A DNA stretch of 64,000 bases from an uncultured Erythrobacter sp. (GTDB taxonomy: Bacteria > Pseudomonadota > Alphaproteobacteria > Sphingomonadales > Sphingomonadaceae), in assembly GCF_947497915.1 (NCBI RefSeq), contig NZ_CANMIJ010000001.1, positions 1,175,611 to 1,239,610 of the forward strand. The letters run 5' to 3'. Shown in pieces: positions 27,929-36,636 of this stretch. Under the pieces are notes generated by a model. The model was not told the DNA's origin and searched no databases. It saw only the letters and a list, made by a program, of their open reading frames with translations. Position numbers and translations under genes: made by a program. How positions within the stretch are numbered: the stretch's first letter is position 1; every line of letters begins with the position of its first letter.

Positions 27929-28579
27929 TTATCTTGCTGGGATCTCTCCGCGCAAAGTCTGCACCACGCCTGTCGCGATCATAAGCTGTCCGGCGTAATA
28001 TAAAGGCCAGATCAACAGATCGGGTAGCGGCGTCAGATCGAACGGCCCCAACCGGCTGAAGATCAGCCAATCGCTCACCACAAACAGCACCGCTCCTATT
28101 CCCACGCGGTAACGCGGTAAACGGCTCGTCCATGCCGTTGCTGCCATCGCGCCCAGCGTGATCGCATAAACGCCAATCATCGGATCTTGGCTCAGCAAAT
28201 AGGATATTGCCGGCGCCCCAATAAGCAGCGCAGCGCCCGTGAGTTTCTGGCTAACAGACAGGGTCTCTCGCCGGTTGCGGAGATAGAGAGCTATCGCCGC
28301 GACATGGGACAACGCAAAGATCGCGCCGCCCGTCGTCAAATCGAGCACCAGAACCATGTCTGCCACAGCCGATAGAGCGAGAGCGGCAGTCAAGATTTTG
28401 CCATCCACACAGGCGGTCCGTTGGAACGCATAGAGTGCCAATAAGCCGACGCCTGCACCTTTCAGGATGATGAGGTAAAGCTCACCAATCGGATTGTTCC
28501 AAAGGAAGTAATAGGCGACGGCCGCGATCACGCTGGCGAGCAACCAGGGACGATGTTCGATTAATGCGTGCCGTGACAT
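27929..28579 (-). CDS. YhhN/TMEM86-type lysoplasmalogenase-like membrane protein
   Basis: The product of about 216 residues is almost entirely hydrophobic, with about eight helices. [17 protein letters not shown] and FVVSDWLIF (the conserved Asp in each) and [12 protein letters not shown] at the end match the YhhN family, whose eukaryotic member TMEM86B cleaves the vinyl ether bond of lysoplasmalogen. Activity in bacteria without plasmalogens is unclear. ATG 28579 is preferred because it leaves 50 bases to the divergent trmFO. The 3' end faces the TauD gene 7 bases away. Confidence 0.83.
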   Translation of the reverse strand: MSRHALIEHRPWLLASVIAAVAYYFLWNNPIGELYLIILKGAGVGLLALYAFQRTACVDGKILTAALALSAVADMVLVLDLTTGGAIFALSHVAAIALYLRNRRETLSVSQKLTGAALLIGAPAISYLLSQDPMIGVYAITLGAMAATAWTSRLPRYRVGIGAVLFVVSDWLIFSRLGPFDLTPLPDLLIWPLYYAGQLMIATGVVQTLRGEIPAR

Positions 28580-28629
28580 TTCAATGTCTCCTCTTGCCCT
28601 GCGGCTACCACGCAATTACCTCGCGCTCC

Positions 28630-30015
28630 ATGAACAGCACAACTTCCTCTCACGATGTCCACATAATCGGCGGCGGCCTTGCCGGGTCAGAGGCCGCATG
28701 GCAGCTCGCAAAACGCGGTATCAAAGTCCGCCTTTCGGAAATGCGCGGATCGGGAGAAATGACGCCTGCCCATCAAACCGATGGCCTCGCCGAGCTAGTG
28801 TGTTCCAACAGCTTCCGTTCTGATGACGACACCAAGAACGCCGTTGGTTTGCTCCATCATGAAATGCGCGAACTCGACTCGGTCATTATGCGTGCTGGTG
28901 AAGTTGCTCGCGTACCGGCAGGCAGTGCGATGGCCGTAGATCGTGATGTATTCAGCGCAGAAGTCGAACGCGAGCTGTCTGAACATCCGAACATTACGGT
29001 CGTGCGTGAAAGGATTGATGTCCTTCCCGAAAGCGGTTTGACCATCGTCGCGACAGGGCCGCTTACATCGCAATTGCTTGCACAGAGCATTGTGGGCGCA
29101 ACCGGCGAAGAACGGCTCGCCTTCTTCGATGCGATCGCACCGATTATTCACCGTGACAGCATCGACATGTCAAAATGCTGGATTCAATCGCGCTGGAACA
29201 AACGGACAGAAGCCTCGAATGAAGACGGCGACTACATCAATTGCCCGATGTCTAAAGAGCAATATCTCGCCTTCCATCAGGCGCTCGTCGACGGCGATAA
29301 AACTGAGTTCAAGGAGTGGGAAAAGGACACGCCTTATTTCGACGGTTGTATGCCGATCGAAGTGATGGCGGCCCGCGGCGTAGAGACGCTGCGCTATGGT
29401 CCGATGAAGGGTGTCGGGCTCGACAATCCATTCGACACCAATGAGGAGTTCCCACAGGGCCGCTGGCCTTATGCTGTTGTTCAACTGCGTCAGGATAACA
29501 AGCTGGGCACGCTGTGGAATATGGTCGGGTTTCAGACCAAGCTGAAATATGCTGCTCAAGCCGATCTGTTCCGCACTATTCCAGGACTTGAGAACGCCGA
29601 GTTCGCGCGGCTTGGCGGATTGCACCGCAACACGTTCCTGAACTCACCTCAGGTGCTCGATCGTCAGCTGCGCCTTTCTGCCGCGCCGCATATCCGTTTT
29701 GCAGGACAGGTGACCGGCTGTGAGGGCTATGTCGAAAGCTCCGCAATCGGGCTTGTTGCCGGAATGATGACGGCTGCAGAATTGGGAGGGTGTGATTGGA
29801 GCCCCCTTCCCCGCTCCACCGCCTTGGGCGCCTTGCTCAGCCATATTACCGGCGATGCCGAAGCCGCGACTTTCCAGCCCATGAATGTGAACTTTGGCCT
29901 CTTCCCGCCTTTGCACGAAGTGAAGAAGAAGCAGCGTAAAGAGGCGTATACTTCGCGGGCCAAAGAAGACCTTCAGGCGTGGATCGCTGATGCCAAGGAA
30001 GCTGTACCAGCCTGA
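28630..30015 (+). CDS. trmFO: Methylenetetrahydrofolate-tRNA-(uracil-5-)-methyltransferase TrmFO
   Basis: This 461-residue flavoprotein makes 5-methyluridine at position 54 of tRNA using methylenetetrahydrofolate rather than SAM. The FAD motif [15 protein letters not shown] opens the protein; [14 protein letters not shown] and the later [11 protein letters not shown] are family hallmarks, as is the closing LFPPL. ATG 28630 immediately precedes the FAD-binding strand and leaves room for a promoter facing the YhhN gene. Only one base separates its stop from that of the EF-hand gene on the other strand. Confidence 0.95.
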   Translation: MNSTTSSHDVHIIGGGLAGSEAAWQLAKRGIKVRLSEMRGSGEMTPAHQTDGLAELVCSNSFRSDDDTKNAVGLLHHEMRELDSVIMRAGEVARVPAGSAMAVDRDVFSAEVERELSEHPNITVVRERIDVLPESGLTIVATGPLTSQLLAQSIVGATGEERLAFFDAIAPIIHRDSIDMSKCWIQSRWNKRTEASNEDGDYINCPMSKEQYLAFHQALVDGDKTEFKEWEKDTPYFDGCMPIEVMAARGVETLRYGPMKGVGLDNPFDTNEEFPQGRWPYAVVQLRQDNKLGTLWNMVGFQTKLKYAAQADLFRTIPGLENAEFARLGGLHRNTFLNSPQVLDRQLRLSAAPHIRFAGQVTGCEGYVESSAIGLVAGMMTAAELGGCDWSPLPRSTALGALLSHITGDAEAATFQPMNVNFGLFPPLHEVKKKQRKEAYTSRAKEDLQAWIADAKEAVPA

Positions 30016-30016
30016 A

Positions 30017-30481
30017 TTAGCAGTTGCAGCGCGGGCGTTTGGCGCGCGGCTTGGGCTTGCTCGTTGCAAATTCGGACTGTGAAAGCTCCGCATTCCCATC
30101 GGCGTCCATACCATCAAAGCGCTCCGCCGTGGTAACGGCCCATTCCTCGAAGGTCAGGAGGTTGTTGCCATCGGCATCAAGCTTTCTGAAACCGTCTGAT
30201 CGAGAAGACAGCATTTCGTTGCGCGTGATCTTGCGATCACGGTTGCGGTCATACCGAAAGAACCGCTTCTCTTCGCGTGAAAGCTCACTGGCCTCGGGAG
30301 GTGTTGGCCCCTGCATATCCCCCGGATCCGTTAGCGGTAGTTCGTCAGGAGCAAGCACAAGCTCCTCGACTTCCGGCGGAGGCGGTGCGTTCTCTTCGAC
30401 TTGAGCGCGGGCAGTCCACCAGAAGACGCCGACCCCTGCGAAAATCAATCCAATAAAAACACCAAGAATTGTCTGACGCAC
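30017..30481 (-). CDS. Membrane-anchored EF-hand protein
   Basis: This 154-residue protein has one N-terminal hydrophobic helix (about 4-24) acting as an anchor or uncleaved signal, a proline-rich acidic linker, then three EF-hand calcium loops: DRNRDRKITRNE, DADGNNLLTFEE and DADGNAELSQSE. The second and third have good calcium-ligand spacing; in the first a basic Arg occupies ligand positions. It ends in a basic, cysteine-containing tail (RCNC). Periplasmic calcium binding is likely; the role is unknown. Confidence 0.8.
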   Translation of the reverse strand: MRQTILGVFIGLIFAGVGVFWWTARAQVEENAPPPPEVEELVLAPDELPLTDPGDMQGPTPPEASELSREEKRFFRYDRNRDRKITRNEMLSSRSDGFRKLDADGNNLLTFEEWAVTTAERFDGMDADGNAELSQSEFATSKPKPRAKRPRCNC

Positions 30482-30521
30482 ACTTTGCTCCCAATAGGCA
30501 ATACTGTGTGAGTATACCTAT

Positions 30522-31133
30522 TCATCGCCCAAATAAAGCCGCTCTCATCGCTGTTAGAGAGGCGCCGCGGCCGTCCATCATCGGCCTGCCACCGTTATTA
30601 AGGCTGCGCTGGGCGAGCGCATGCAATACGCGCAAGCCGCGAATGTCGGATTTACTTGTTACTTCATTCGAGGCGGCTTCCTTGCCAGCAGCGACTAAGG
30701 CTTGCCGCTCATCATCATTCGATACGCGAGAGGCTGCATCGGCCAAGGCCCAAACCGTGCCCGCAGAATGACCCCAAAATGCCCCCCTGCCGTCAGCGAA
30801 TTCGAAAAGTTGCCGCGACTGAAGATCGTCAGACACCACCAGAATTTCCCATGCATTCACCATCAGGATCAACGCGCCCTCTTCCCCAGCCCAACTTGCT
30901 CCAATCGCATCGAGCACGGCATCTCCTTGCGGGCGGTCTGCCACCGCTGTCCCCAGCATATCGCGCCACCACGCTAGGCGCATCTGGCCCAGCATAGGTT
31001 CGGTCGTTGCAGCAACAATTCTGCCGAGCCGCTGATCCAGAGCAAAAGCGCTCGTCAGCTTAGGGCGAAGCGCAGCAGGTGTGTGCGCCAAAGCCAGTTC
31101 GATTTCAGGTGGGAAGCTTTGATCGGAATGCAT
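30522..31133 (-). CDS. Squalene/phytoene synthase-like protein (NDUFAF6-like)
   Basis: The product of about 203 residues carries MLGQMRLAWWRDML, a signature of the squalene/phytoene synthase fold family, but is shorter than the 270-300 residues of working synthases and shows no aspartate-rich DxxxD pairs. It therefore resembles the non-enzymatic group that includes the mitochondrial complex I assembly factor NDUFAF6 rather than a carotenoid enzyme; this is inference. The start is uncertain: ATG 31133 is used, ATG 31172 is also open. Confidence 0.65.
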   Translation of the reverse strand: MHSDQSFPPEIELALAHTPAALRPKLTSAFALDQRLGRIVAATTEPMLGQMRLAWWRDMLGTAVADRPQGDAVLDAIGASWAGEEGALILMVNAWEILVVSDDLQSRQLFEFADGRGAFWGHSAGTVWALADAASRVSNDDERQALVAAGKEAASNEVTSKSDIRGLRVLHALAQRSLNNGGRPMMDGRGASLTAMRAALFGR

Positions 31134-31317
31134 GCTGCGTTCTGGCAACAAATTGCCCTCCCCTGTCAACATCCTTGGCCCGACCTCAGATGCTGATCGT
31201 TACACCAGTTTACGAAGGTAAGGTTTCGCTAACCATGCCGCTTTACAGATCGAATACTACAAGTGGGCTATCGACCTGCGATGCAAGTCAGTTTGCTTGA
31301 GATATATGAGGTTTCGC

Positions 31318-32598
31318 ATGGGTAAGTTCCACGATTTTCTGTCACGGTTGCGCAAAAGCCGCCGAGGCAACGCGCTTATGATTGTCGCGACTGGCTTGCC
31401 AGTATTGATCGGCGGTGCTGGCTTCGCAGTCGACACCGCGCAATGGTACATGTGGAAGCGCGAGCTGCAGCATGCGGTTGACCAGGCCGCATATGCAGGT
31501 GCGTTCGCCCGCTCAAACCCGGATGCGGAGAACACATATGCAACCAGAGCCAAGCAGGAATATGACGCCAACATAGCGAAAGTGGACGGATTTGATGCCA
31601 CCCCTACGATTAGCCTCGCTGACTATGCTGGCGGAACGCAAAACAGTGTCGTCGTCACATCGACCGCATCAAAAGTGCTGCCTTTCAGCAGCTTTTTGAC
31701 GCAAGGTTCTGCAGCGACAATTCGCGCGACGGCGCAAGCAAGTTTTCAAGCTGGCGGTCAATACAATGCGTGCCTGATTTCTCTTCGCGAAGACGGCACA
31801 GGCACGGCAATTGGCGGTAACTCGACTGTCGACGCTCGCTGCGGCCTTGCCGCTTTGTCATGCGACGATAACGCCATCGTTGTTGATGGTTCGTCGACAT
31901 TGGTTACTGACTCGATCGCGGCCTGCGGAACAGTAGACGCAGAAGCCAACGAAGATGTGGTCACCGAAGGCGTCCAAGGGTTGTTCGACGCATACGCCAA
32001 TCTGGTTCCACCAGACAACACAACGTCGCGCTCGTACAAATGCAACGGCAAAGGCCAGAACAAGCAGGCCTCCCTCCAGCCTGGCACCTATTCTGCAATA
32101 TCCGTTAAGTGCACCACGGTGCTTTCAAGCGGTATTTACGTGATTGACGGCGGCGTGCTTGATCTTACCGGCAATTACAGCGTTACTGGCAATGGCGTAA
32201 TGTTTGTTCTCAAGAATGGCGCTCACGTGAAGCTTGGTGGATCGGGTAACGGTAACAAGCTGAACCTTACGCCAATGGACGCAGCTGACTTCGCCGGGAC
32301 GGCTTATGCGTCGCAGTCTGATGAGTTGTCAGATGTTCTGATTTTTGAACACCGCGACAACAACGCTTCGCAAACGCATATCTTTAACGGCAACCAAAAT
32401 TCGACCATCGAAGGTCTGATCTATCTGCCCGATGGCGATATGCGCGTGAACGGTACGGCTGATGTTGCCGGACAGTGTCTGCAGATCTCCGCATACACGA
32501 TTGATATTCGAGGCGGCGCCTATCTGGAAACGCTGTGCCCGATTGACGATGCAACCGAGGTCGGTAACTCGACCGCTAGTGTTCGATTGGTGGCATAA
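31318..32598 (+). CDS. TadG-like protein with Tad/TadE N-terminal domain
   Basis: The 426-residue product starts with a basic stretch and a single hydrophobic helix (RRGNALMIVATGLPVLIGGAG), the Tad-type pseudopilin signal, followed by VDTAQWYMWKRELQHAVDQAAYAGA, which is typical for TadG-related proteins. From about residue 150 it is rich in Gly, Ser, Thr and Asn with repeated short turns and several cysteines, suggesting a secreted beta-rich or beta-helical domain. A GAGG site just upstream favours ATG 31318 over earlier ATG and TTG codons. It heads a three-gene group with two TadE-like genes. Confidence 0.75.
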   Translation: MGKFHDFLSRLRKSRRGNALMIVATGLPVLIGGAGFAVDTAQWYMWKRELQHAVDQAAYAGAFARSNPDAENTYATRAKQEYDANIAKVDGFDATPTISLADYAGGTQNSVVVTSTASKVLPFSSFLTQGSAATIRATAQASFQAGGQYNACLISLREDGTGTAIGGNSTVDARCGLAALSCDDNAIVVDGSSTLVTDSIAACGTVDAEANEDVVTEGVQGLFDAYANLVPPDNTTSRSYKCNGKGQNKQASLQPGTYSAISVKCTTVLSSGIYVIDGGVLDLTGNYSVTGNGVMFVLKNGAHVKLGGSGNGNKLNLTPMDAADFAGTAYASQSDELSDVLIFEHRDNNASQTHIFNGNQNSTIEGLIYLPDGDMRVNGTADVAGQCLQISAYTIDIRGGAYLETLCPIDDATEVGNSTASVRLVA

Positions 32599-32600
32599 TC

Positions 32601-33053
32601 ATGATGCAGCGCACCAAAAACCTCATCCGCGACCTTCGCGGGTCAATGGCAATCGAGACTGCACTCGTGGCACCGATGCTGATCATTATGACGCTCGGTA
32701 CGTTTGAGGTCGGCTCGATTGTCGCCCGCCAGCACGAATTGCAGTCGGCGGCCAACGAAGCCGAGATCATTATCATGGCCACCAATGTTGGTGCGACAGT
32801 TGAAGTGTCTGAGATCAAAGACATTCTTAAATCTTCGGTCGGATTGACTGATAGCCAGATCACCGTGGAGCAGGAATATCGCTGCAACATGTCGAACGGT
32901 AAGATCAAAAACAAGGGCAATTGCGGGACGAATGCGGTCATTTCGGAATACGTAACGCTGTCGCTCACCGATACCTACACCCCGACGTGGACCGCCTTTG
33001 GCGTGGGCCGCGCAATCAATTTCTCTGTTGATCGTTCGGTGCAAATCTCATGA
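32601..33053 (+). CDS. TadE-like pseudopilin
   Basis: This 150-residue protein has the TadE signature GSMAIETALVAP followed by a hydrophobic helix (about 15-40), then a small extracytoplasmic domain with two cysteines, in YRCNMSNG and NCGTNAV, that could pair. TadE-like proteins are minor pilins processed by a prepilin peptidase and exported by the Tad machinery. It follows the TadG-like gene by two bases and overlaps the next gene as ATGATGA. Confidence 0.82.
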   Translation: MMQRTKNLIRDLRGSMAIETALVAPMLIIMTLGTFEVGSIVARQHELQSAANEAEIIIMATNVGATVEVSEIKDILKSSVGLTDSQITVEQEYRCNMSNGKIKNKGNCGTNAVISEYVTLSLTDTYTPTWTAFGVGRAINFSVDRSVQIS

Positions 33054-33502
33054 TGAAATTCATTAGAATGATGGAACGCCGTTCGCTTCGCGCACTGGCG
33101 AAAGATCGCAAGGGTAGCGCCGTGATTGAGTTCGCGTTGCTCGCCCCGATGTTCTTCCTGCTCCTTATCGGAGTGCTGCAAGTCGGCGTGTATTTGCAAA
33201 ATTACAACGCTGTGCAGTCGCTGGCTTCGGATGGAGCCCGATACGTTATGATTGAATATCAGAAAGACAACACGCTTTCTGATGAGCAGATCCGCACGGT
33301 TCTACTCGGTGAGGCTGTCAACGCGCCTTACATGCTCGATACCGACCGCCTTAGAATCTCTGTCGATCGCTCAGGTGCGAGCCGGGTTGGCGGTGCAATT
33401 GAGATCGATATCACCCTTTCGTATGCGATGAGTGATTTTGTTCCGATTGACCTTCCCGGCGGAACGATCACTTATACGCGCCCTGTTTGGGTCGTCGTTT
33501 AA
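33050..33502 (+). CDS. TadE-like pseudopilin
   Basis: This 150-residue protein has GSAVIEFALLAPMFFLLLIG, a classic TadE processing and helix region, at about 24-43, and an extracytoplasmic domain ending in ITYTRPVWVVV. It is not a close copy of the preceding TadE-like protein, so the pair is probably two different minor pilins. The gene ends 22 bases before a strong terminator. No Tad ATPase, secretin or platform gene is in the window. Confidence 0.84.
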   Translation: MMKFIRMMERRSLRALAKDRKGSAVIEFALLAPMFFLLLIGVLQVGVYLQNYNAVQSLASDGARYVMIEYQKDNTLSDEQIRTVLLGEAVNAPYMLDTDRLRISVDRSGASRVGGAIEIDITLSYAMSDFVPIDLPGGTITYTRPVWVVV

Positions 33503-33523
33503 GCGGATAGAGACCGAGAACAG

Positions 33524-33563
33524 AAAAAGGGCCGCGCTGGTTATACCCGGCGCGGCCCTTTTC
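33524..33563. terminator. Intrinsic terminator, bidirectional
   Basis: A GC stem (33529-33537 with 33550-33558) is flanked by an A-run on the left and TTTT on the right, so it can act in both directions. It separates the Tad-like genes (+) from pdhB (-), which end 22 and 18 bases away on either side. Confidence 0.9.
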
Positions 33564-33580
33564 GTTGATGCAGTGACATC

Positions 33581-34945
33581 TCAGTCGGCGTAGCAAACTT
33601 TCTTGACCGCCTCGACGATACGCGGAGCATCAATCAATGCGAGCTTTTCAAGGTTTGCCGCATAAGGCAGCGGCACATCCTCGTTGCAAACGCGCAGGAC
33701 TGGCGCATCCAGATCGTCAAAGCCCTCTTCCATGCAGATCGCGATTATCTCGCTTGCGATGGAGCAAGTTGGCCAGCCCTCTTCTGCAATGACCAATCGG
33801 TTGGTCTTGGCGAGGCTTGTCAGCACGGCTTGTTTATCGAGCGGGCGAAGAGTGCGAAGGTCGATAACTTCAGCGTCAATGCCCTCCCCGGCCAGCGTTT
33901 CAGCCGCTTCTAGGGCGAGACCCACACCGATCGAGTAAGAAACGATGGTTACGTCTGACCCTTCACGCATGGTGCGCGCCTTGCCGATTGGCAGAACGTG
34001 ATCGTCAAGATCAGGCACATCGAAGCTCTTACCGTAAACCAGCTCGTTTTCGAGGAAGACGACAGGATCCTCTGATCGGATTGCGGCTTTCATCAGACCT
34101 TTCGCATCCGCGCTGTCATACGGAGCAATAACGATCAAGCCGGGAACGCTGGCGTACCAAGGGCCATAGTTCTGGCTGTGCTGCGCACCCACACGGCTTG
34201 CCGCCCCGTTGGGGCCGCGGAACACGATTGGGCACCGCATTTGTCCTCCGGACATATAATTCGTTTTCGCAGCGGAGTTGATGATGTGGTCAATCGCCTG
34301 CATCGCGAAGTTGAACGTCATAAACTCGACAATCGGGCGGAGACCACCCATCGCCGCGCCCGAGCCGACACCAGCGAAACCATACTCCGTGATAGGAGTG
34401 TCGATTACACGTTTGGGGCCGAACTCATCGAGCAGTCCTTGGGTGACTTTATACGCGCCTTGATACTCGGCGACTTCCTCACCCATCACAAAGACACGCG
34501 GATCGCTGCGCATTTCTTCGGCCATGCCATCGCGCAAGGCTTCTCGCACTGTTGTACTGGTAAAGCTTGTCCCTTCTGGAACGTCTGGATCGGATTGAGG
34601 TTGACTGACAGGCTTTTCGGGTGCGGGCGTCGCTGTTGGTGCAGGTGCAGGTGCAGGCGTTGGATCTGGCGCCGATGCAGCTGGAGCTGGCGCGCTCTCT
34701 TCGCCCTCGCCTTCGAGTTGAGCTATGACGGTTCCAACAGGCACGTCTTCGGTGCCTTCCGCGATCAGGATTTTGGACAGGACGCCCTCATCGATGGCTT
34801 CGAATTCCATCGTCGCTTTGTCGGTTTCGATCTCAGCAATGATATCGCCGGGTTCGATGGTGTCGCCTTCTTGCTTCAACCACTTGGCAAGAGTGCCCTG
34901 CTCCATCGTCGGTGAGAGAGCCGGCATTTTGAGTTCAATAGCCAT
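33581..34945 (-). CDS. pdhB: Pyruvate dehydrogenase E1 beta subunit with lipoyl domain
   Basis: The 454-residue protein begins with a lipoyl domain (1-80; lipoylated Lys43 in ETDKATM), then a flexible Pro/Ala linker (about 84-112), and then the transketolase-type beta subunit with [20 protein letters not shown]. The addition of a lipoyl domain to E1-beta is a known feature of alphaproteobacterial PDH. It forms the heterotetrameric E1 with PdhA, which precedes it by three bases; E2 and E3 genes are not in the window. The repeated GCAGGTGCAGG in the DNA at about 34640 is just linker coding. Confidence 0.96.
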   Translation of the reverse strand: MAIELKMPALSPTMEQGTLAKWLKQEGDTIEPGDIIAEIETDKATMEFEAIDEGVLSKILIAEGTEDVPVGTVIAQLEGEGEESAPAPAASAPDPTPAPAPAPTATPAPEKPVSQPQSDPDVPEGTSFTSTTVREALRDGMAEEMRSDPRVFVMGEEVAEYQGAYKVTQGLLDEFGPKRVIDTPITEYGFAGVGSGAAMGGLRPIVEFMTFNFAMQAIDHIINSAAKTNYMSGGQMRCPIVFRGPNGAASRVGAQHSQNYGPWYASVPGLIVIAPYDSADAKGLMKAAIRSEDPVVFLENELVYGKSFDVPDLDDHVLPIGKARTMREGSDVTIVSYSIGVGLALEAAETLAGEGIDAEVIDLRTLRPLDKQAVLTSLAKTNRLVIAEEGWPTCSIASEIIAICMEEGFDDLDAPVLRVCNEDVPLPYAANLEKLALIDAPRIVEAVKKVCYAD

Positions 34946-34948
34946 GGA

Positions 34949-36046
34949 TCAATACTCCTCCACCAGAACATCGGTGTAGAGCTCACCAACGCCGGGTTCC
35001 GGCGAATTTTCAGCGAAATCAGCGGATTCGGCCACGATCTTGCGAATTTCTTTGTCGATGGCTTTCAAATCTTCTTCGGACTTTCCGCCTTCTATCAACG
35101 CCTTTTTCACGCGCTCGATCGGGTCGTGATTGTCGCGCTGATCCTGGACTTCATCGCGTGTGCGATATTTGGCTGGATCGGACATTGAGTGGCCTCGATA
35201 ACGGTAGGTGTTGAGTTCCATCAGAACGGGACCCTTGCCATCGCGAACATGCTTAAACGCAACTTCGGCGGCAGCGCGCACTTCGAGCACGTCCATGCCG
35301 TTCACATCCATGCCCGGAATACGGAATGCTGTGCCGCGGCGGTGAAAACGCGTTTCAGCCGAAGAACGCTTTGAAGCGGTGCCCATTGCGTATTGGTTGT
35401 CTTCAACGACAAACACGATTGGCAGGTTCCAAAGGGCGGCCATGTTGAAAGTCTCGTAGACCTGGCCTTGGTTCGCCGCACCATCGCCAAAATAGGCAAG
35501 GCACAGACCGCCATCGTCGTTGTATTGGTGGGCAAGAGCTAACCCGCCGCCAAGAGCGACCTGCGCGCCAACAATGCCGTGCCCGCCGTAAAATTTATGC
35601 TCGGTGCTGAACATGTGCATCGAGCCACCTTTGCCCTTAGAAATGCCAGCTTCGCGTCCGGTTAGTTCAGCCATGATGACTTTAGGATCGATGCCGTATG
35701 CCAGCATATGCCCGTGATCGCGGTAACCCGTGATGACGCTGTCTTTGTCGCCATCAAGTGCACTCTGCAGGCCAATAGCGACAGCTTCTTGCCCGATGTA
35801 GAGGTGGCAGAAACCACCGATCAAACCGAGCCCGTAAAGCTGTCCCGCTTTCTCTTCAAATCGCCGGATCAAGAGCATCTGACGATAGAATTCCAGCAAC
35901 TGGTCTTCACTCGCATCAAAACGCTTTGCCGCGTTGAATTCTTCTTGGAGCGAATGCAGCACGAAATCTGGATCGTCATGCGCAACAGCGGCAGCAGGAG
36001 CGGTCTTTGTCGCAGGCGCCTTTTTGGCGGCGGGCTTCTTGGCCAA
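34949..36046 (-). CDS. pdhA: Pyruvate dehydrogenase E1 alpha subunit
   Basis: This 365-residue subunit binds thiamine diphosphate and decarboxylates pyruvate. The ThDP motif GDGAANQG lies at 187-194 and ends at VVEDNQYA about residue 220; the phosphorylation-loop equivalent YRGHSMSDPAKYR is intact. The first 20 residues are Lys/Ala/Pro-rich and probably disordered. 176 bases upstream, to ftsB, should hold the promoter; an inverted repeat CAAATT-N5-AATTTG lies there at 36164-36180. Confidence 0.96.
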   Translation of the reverse strand: MAKKPAAKKAPATKTAPAAAVAHDDPDFVLHSLQEEFNAAKRFDASEDQLLEFYRQMLLIRRFEEKAGQLYGLGLIGGFCHLYIGQEAVAIGLQSALDGDKDSVITGYRDHGHMLAYGIDPKVIMAELTGREAGISKGKGGSMHMFSTEHKFYGGHGIVGAQVALGGGLALAHQYNDDGGLCLAYFGDGAANQGQVYETFNMAALWNLPIVFVVEDNQYAMGTASKRSSAETRFHRRGTAFRIPGMDVNGMDVLEVRAAAEVAFKHVRDGKGPVLMELNTYRYRGHSMSDPAKYRTRDEVQDQRDNHDPIERVKKALIEGGKSEEDLKAIDKEIRKIVAESADFAENSPEPGVGELYTDVLVEEY

Positions 36047-36222
36047 GGGTAATGTCCTTATTTAGTTGCGGCGCGGGTCCTGGGGAGGAGTGCGCCAATC
36101 CCGAAATCCCTATAGTCAGGAAGCCACGCAAGACGCAACGTAAAGCGCGCATTTCAGCACGTTCAAATTACGGAAATTTGTGAAACGTCGGCGTGTGCGT
36201 GCATGCGAATTCGTATGCGCGA

Positions 36223-36522
36223 CTATTCGCCTTCGATGGTGATCATCACTTCATCAGCATGAAGCACGCCGAGGTTTTTACGCACAAGCTCACTTGCAAG
36301 GTCTGGATCGGCTGAGCGCGGGTCAAGCAATTGAACCCGGTTTTTAAGCGCATCACGCTTTTCTGTGAGCATCGCAACTTGTGCTTTACGCTGTTCGAGA
36401 GCCTGCGAATTCTCGCTCCAAGCGAGCAATCCTGTCGGGCCGGCTATAGCCATCCCGGTCAAGCCGAGCAGCACAACGAGGGCGAGCCCTTGCCGCATCT
36501 GTTCTCTTGCCGGTTTGCGCAT
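36223..36522 (-). CDS. ftsB: FtsB/DivIC-type septum formation initiator
   Basis: This 99-residue bitopic protein has a short cytoplasmic N-tail, one transmembrane helix (about 12-35) and a periplasmic coiled coil (about 38-65, QALEQRKAQVAMLTEKRDAL), ending with VRKNLGVLHADEVMI, the conserved FtsB-type tail. It links FtsQ and FtsL in the division complex. The position beside pdhA is common in alphaproteobacteria. It has its own gap of 114 bases to the acyl-CoA dehydrogenase upstream. Confidence 0.88.
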   Translation of the reverse strand: MRKPAREQMRQGLALVVLLGLTGMAIAGPTGLLAWSENSQALEQRKAQVAMLTEKRDALKNRVQLLDPRSADPDLASELVRKNLGVLHADEVMITIEGE

Positions 36523-36636
36523 TGAATTATCCCTCGATCCAAAGCCACAGAATCATAGTTAACCCTCCGCATCAAGCTTAAAGTGCTGAACGCGTGGATT
36601 TCTTGCGATAATACGCCAAAAAATGACGCCTGATGA

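Noticed and set aside
34615..34700. Direct repeats of GCAGGT in pdhB as a possible repeat element
   Set aside because: They encode the Pro/Ala hinge between the lipoyl and catalytic domains; such repeats are normal in flexible linkers.
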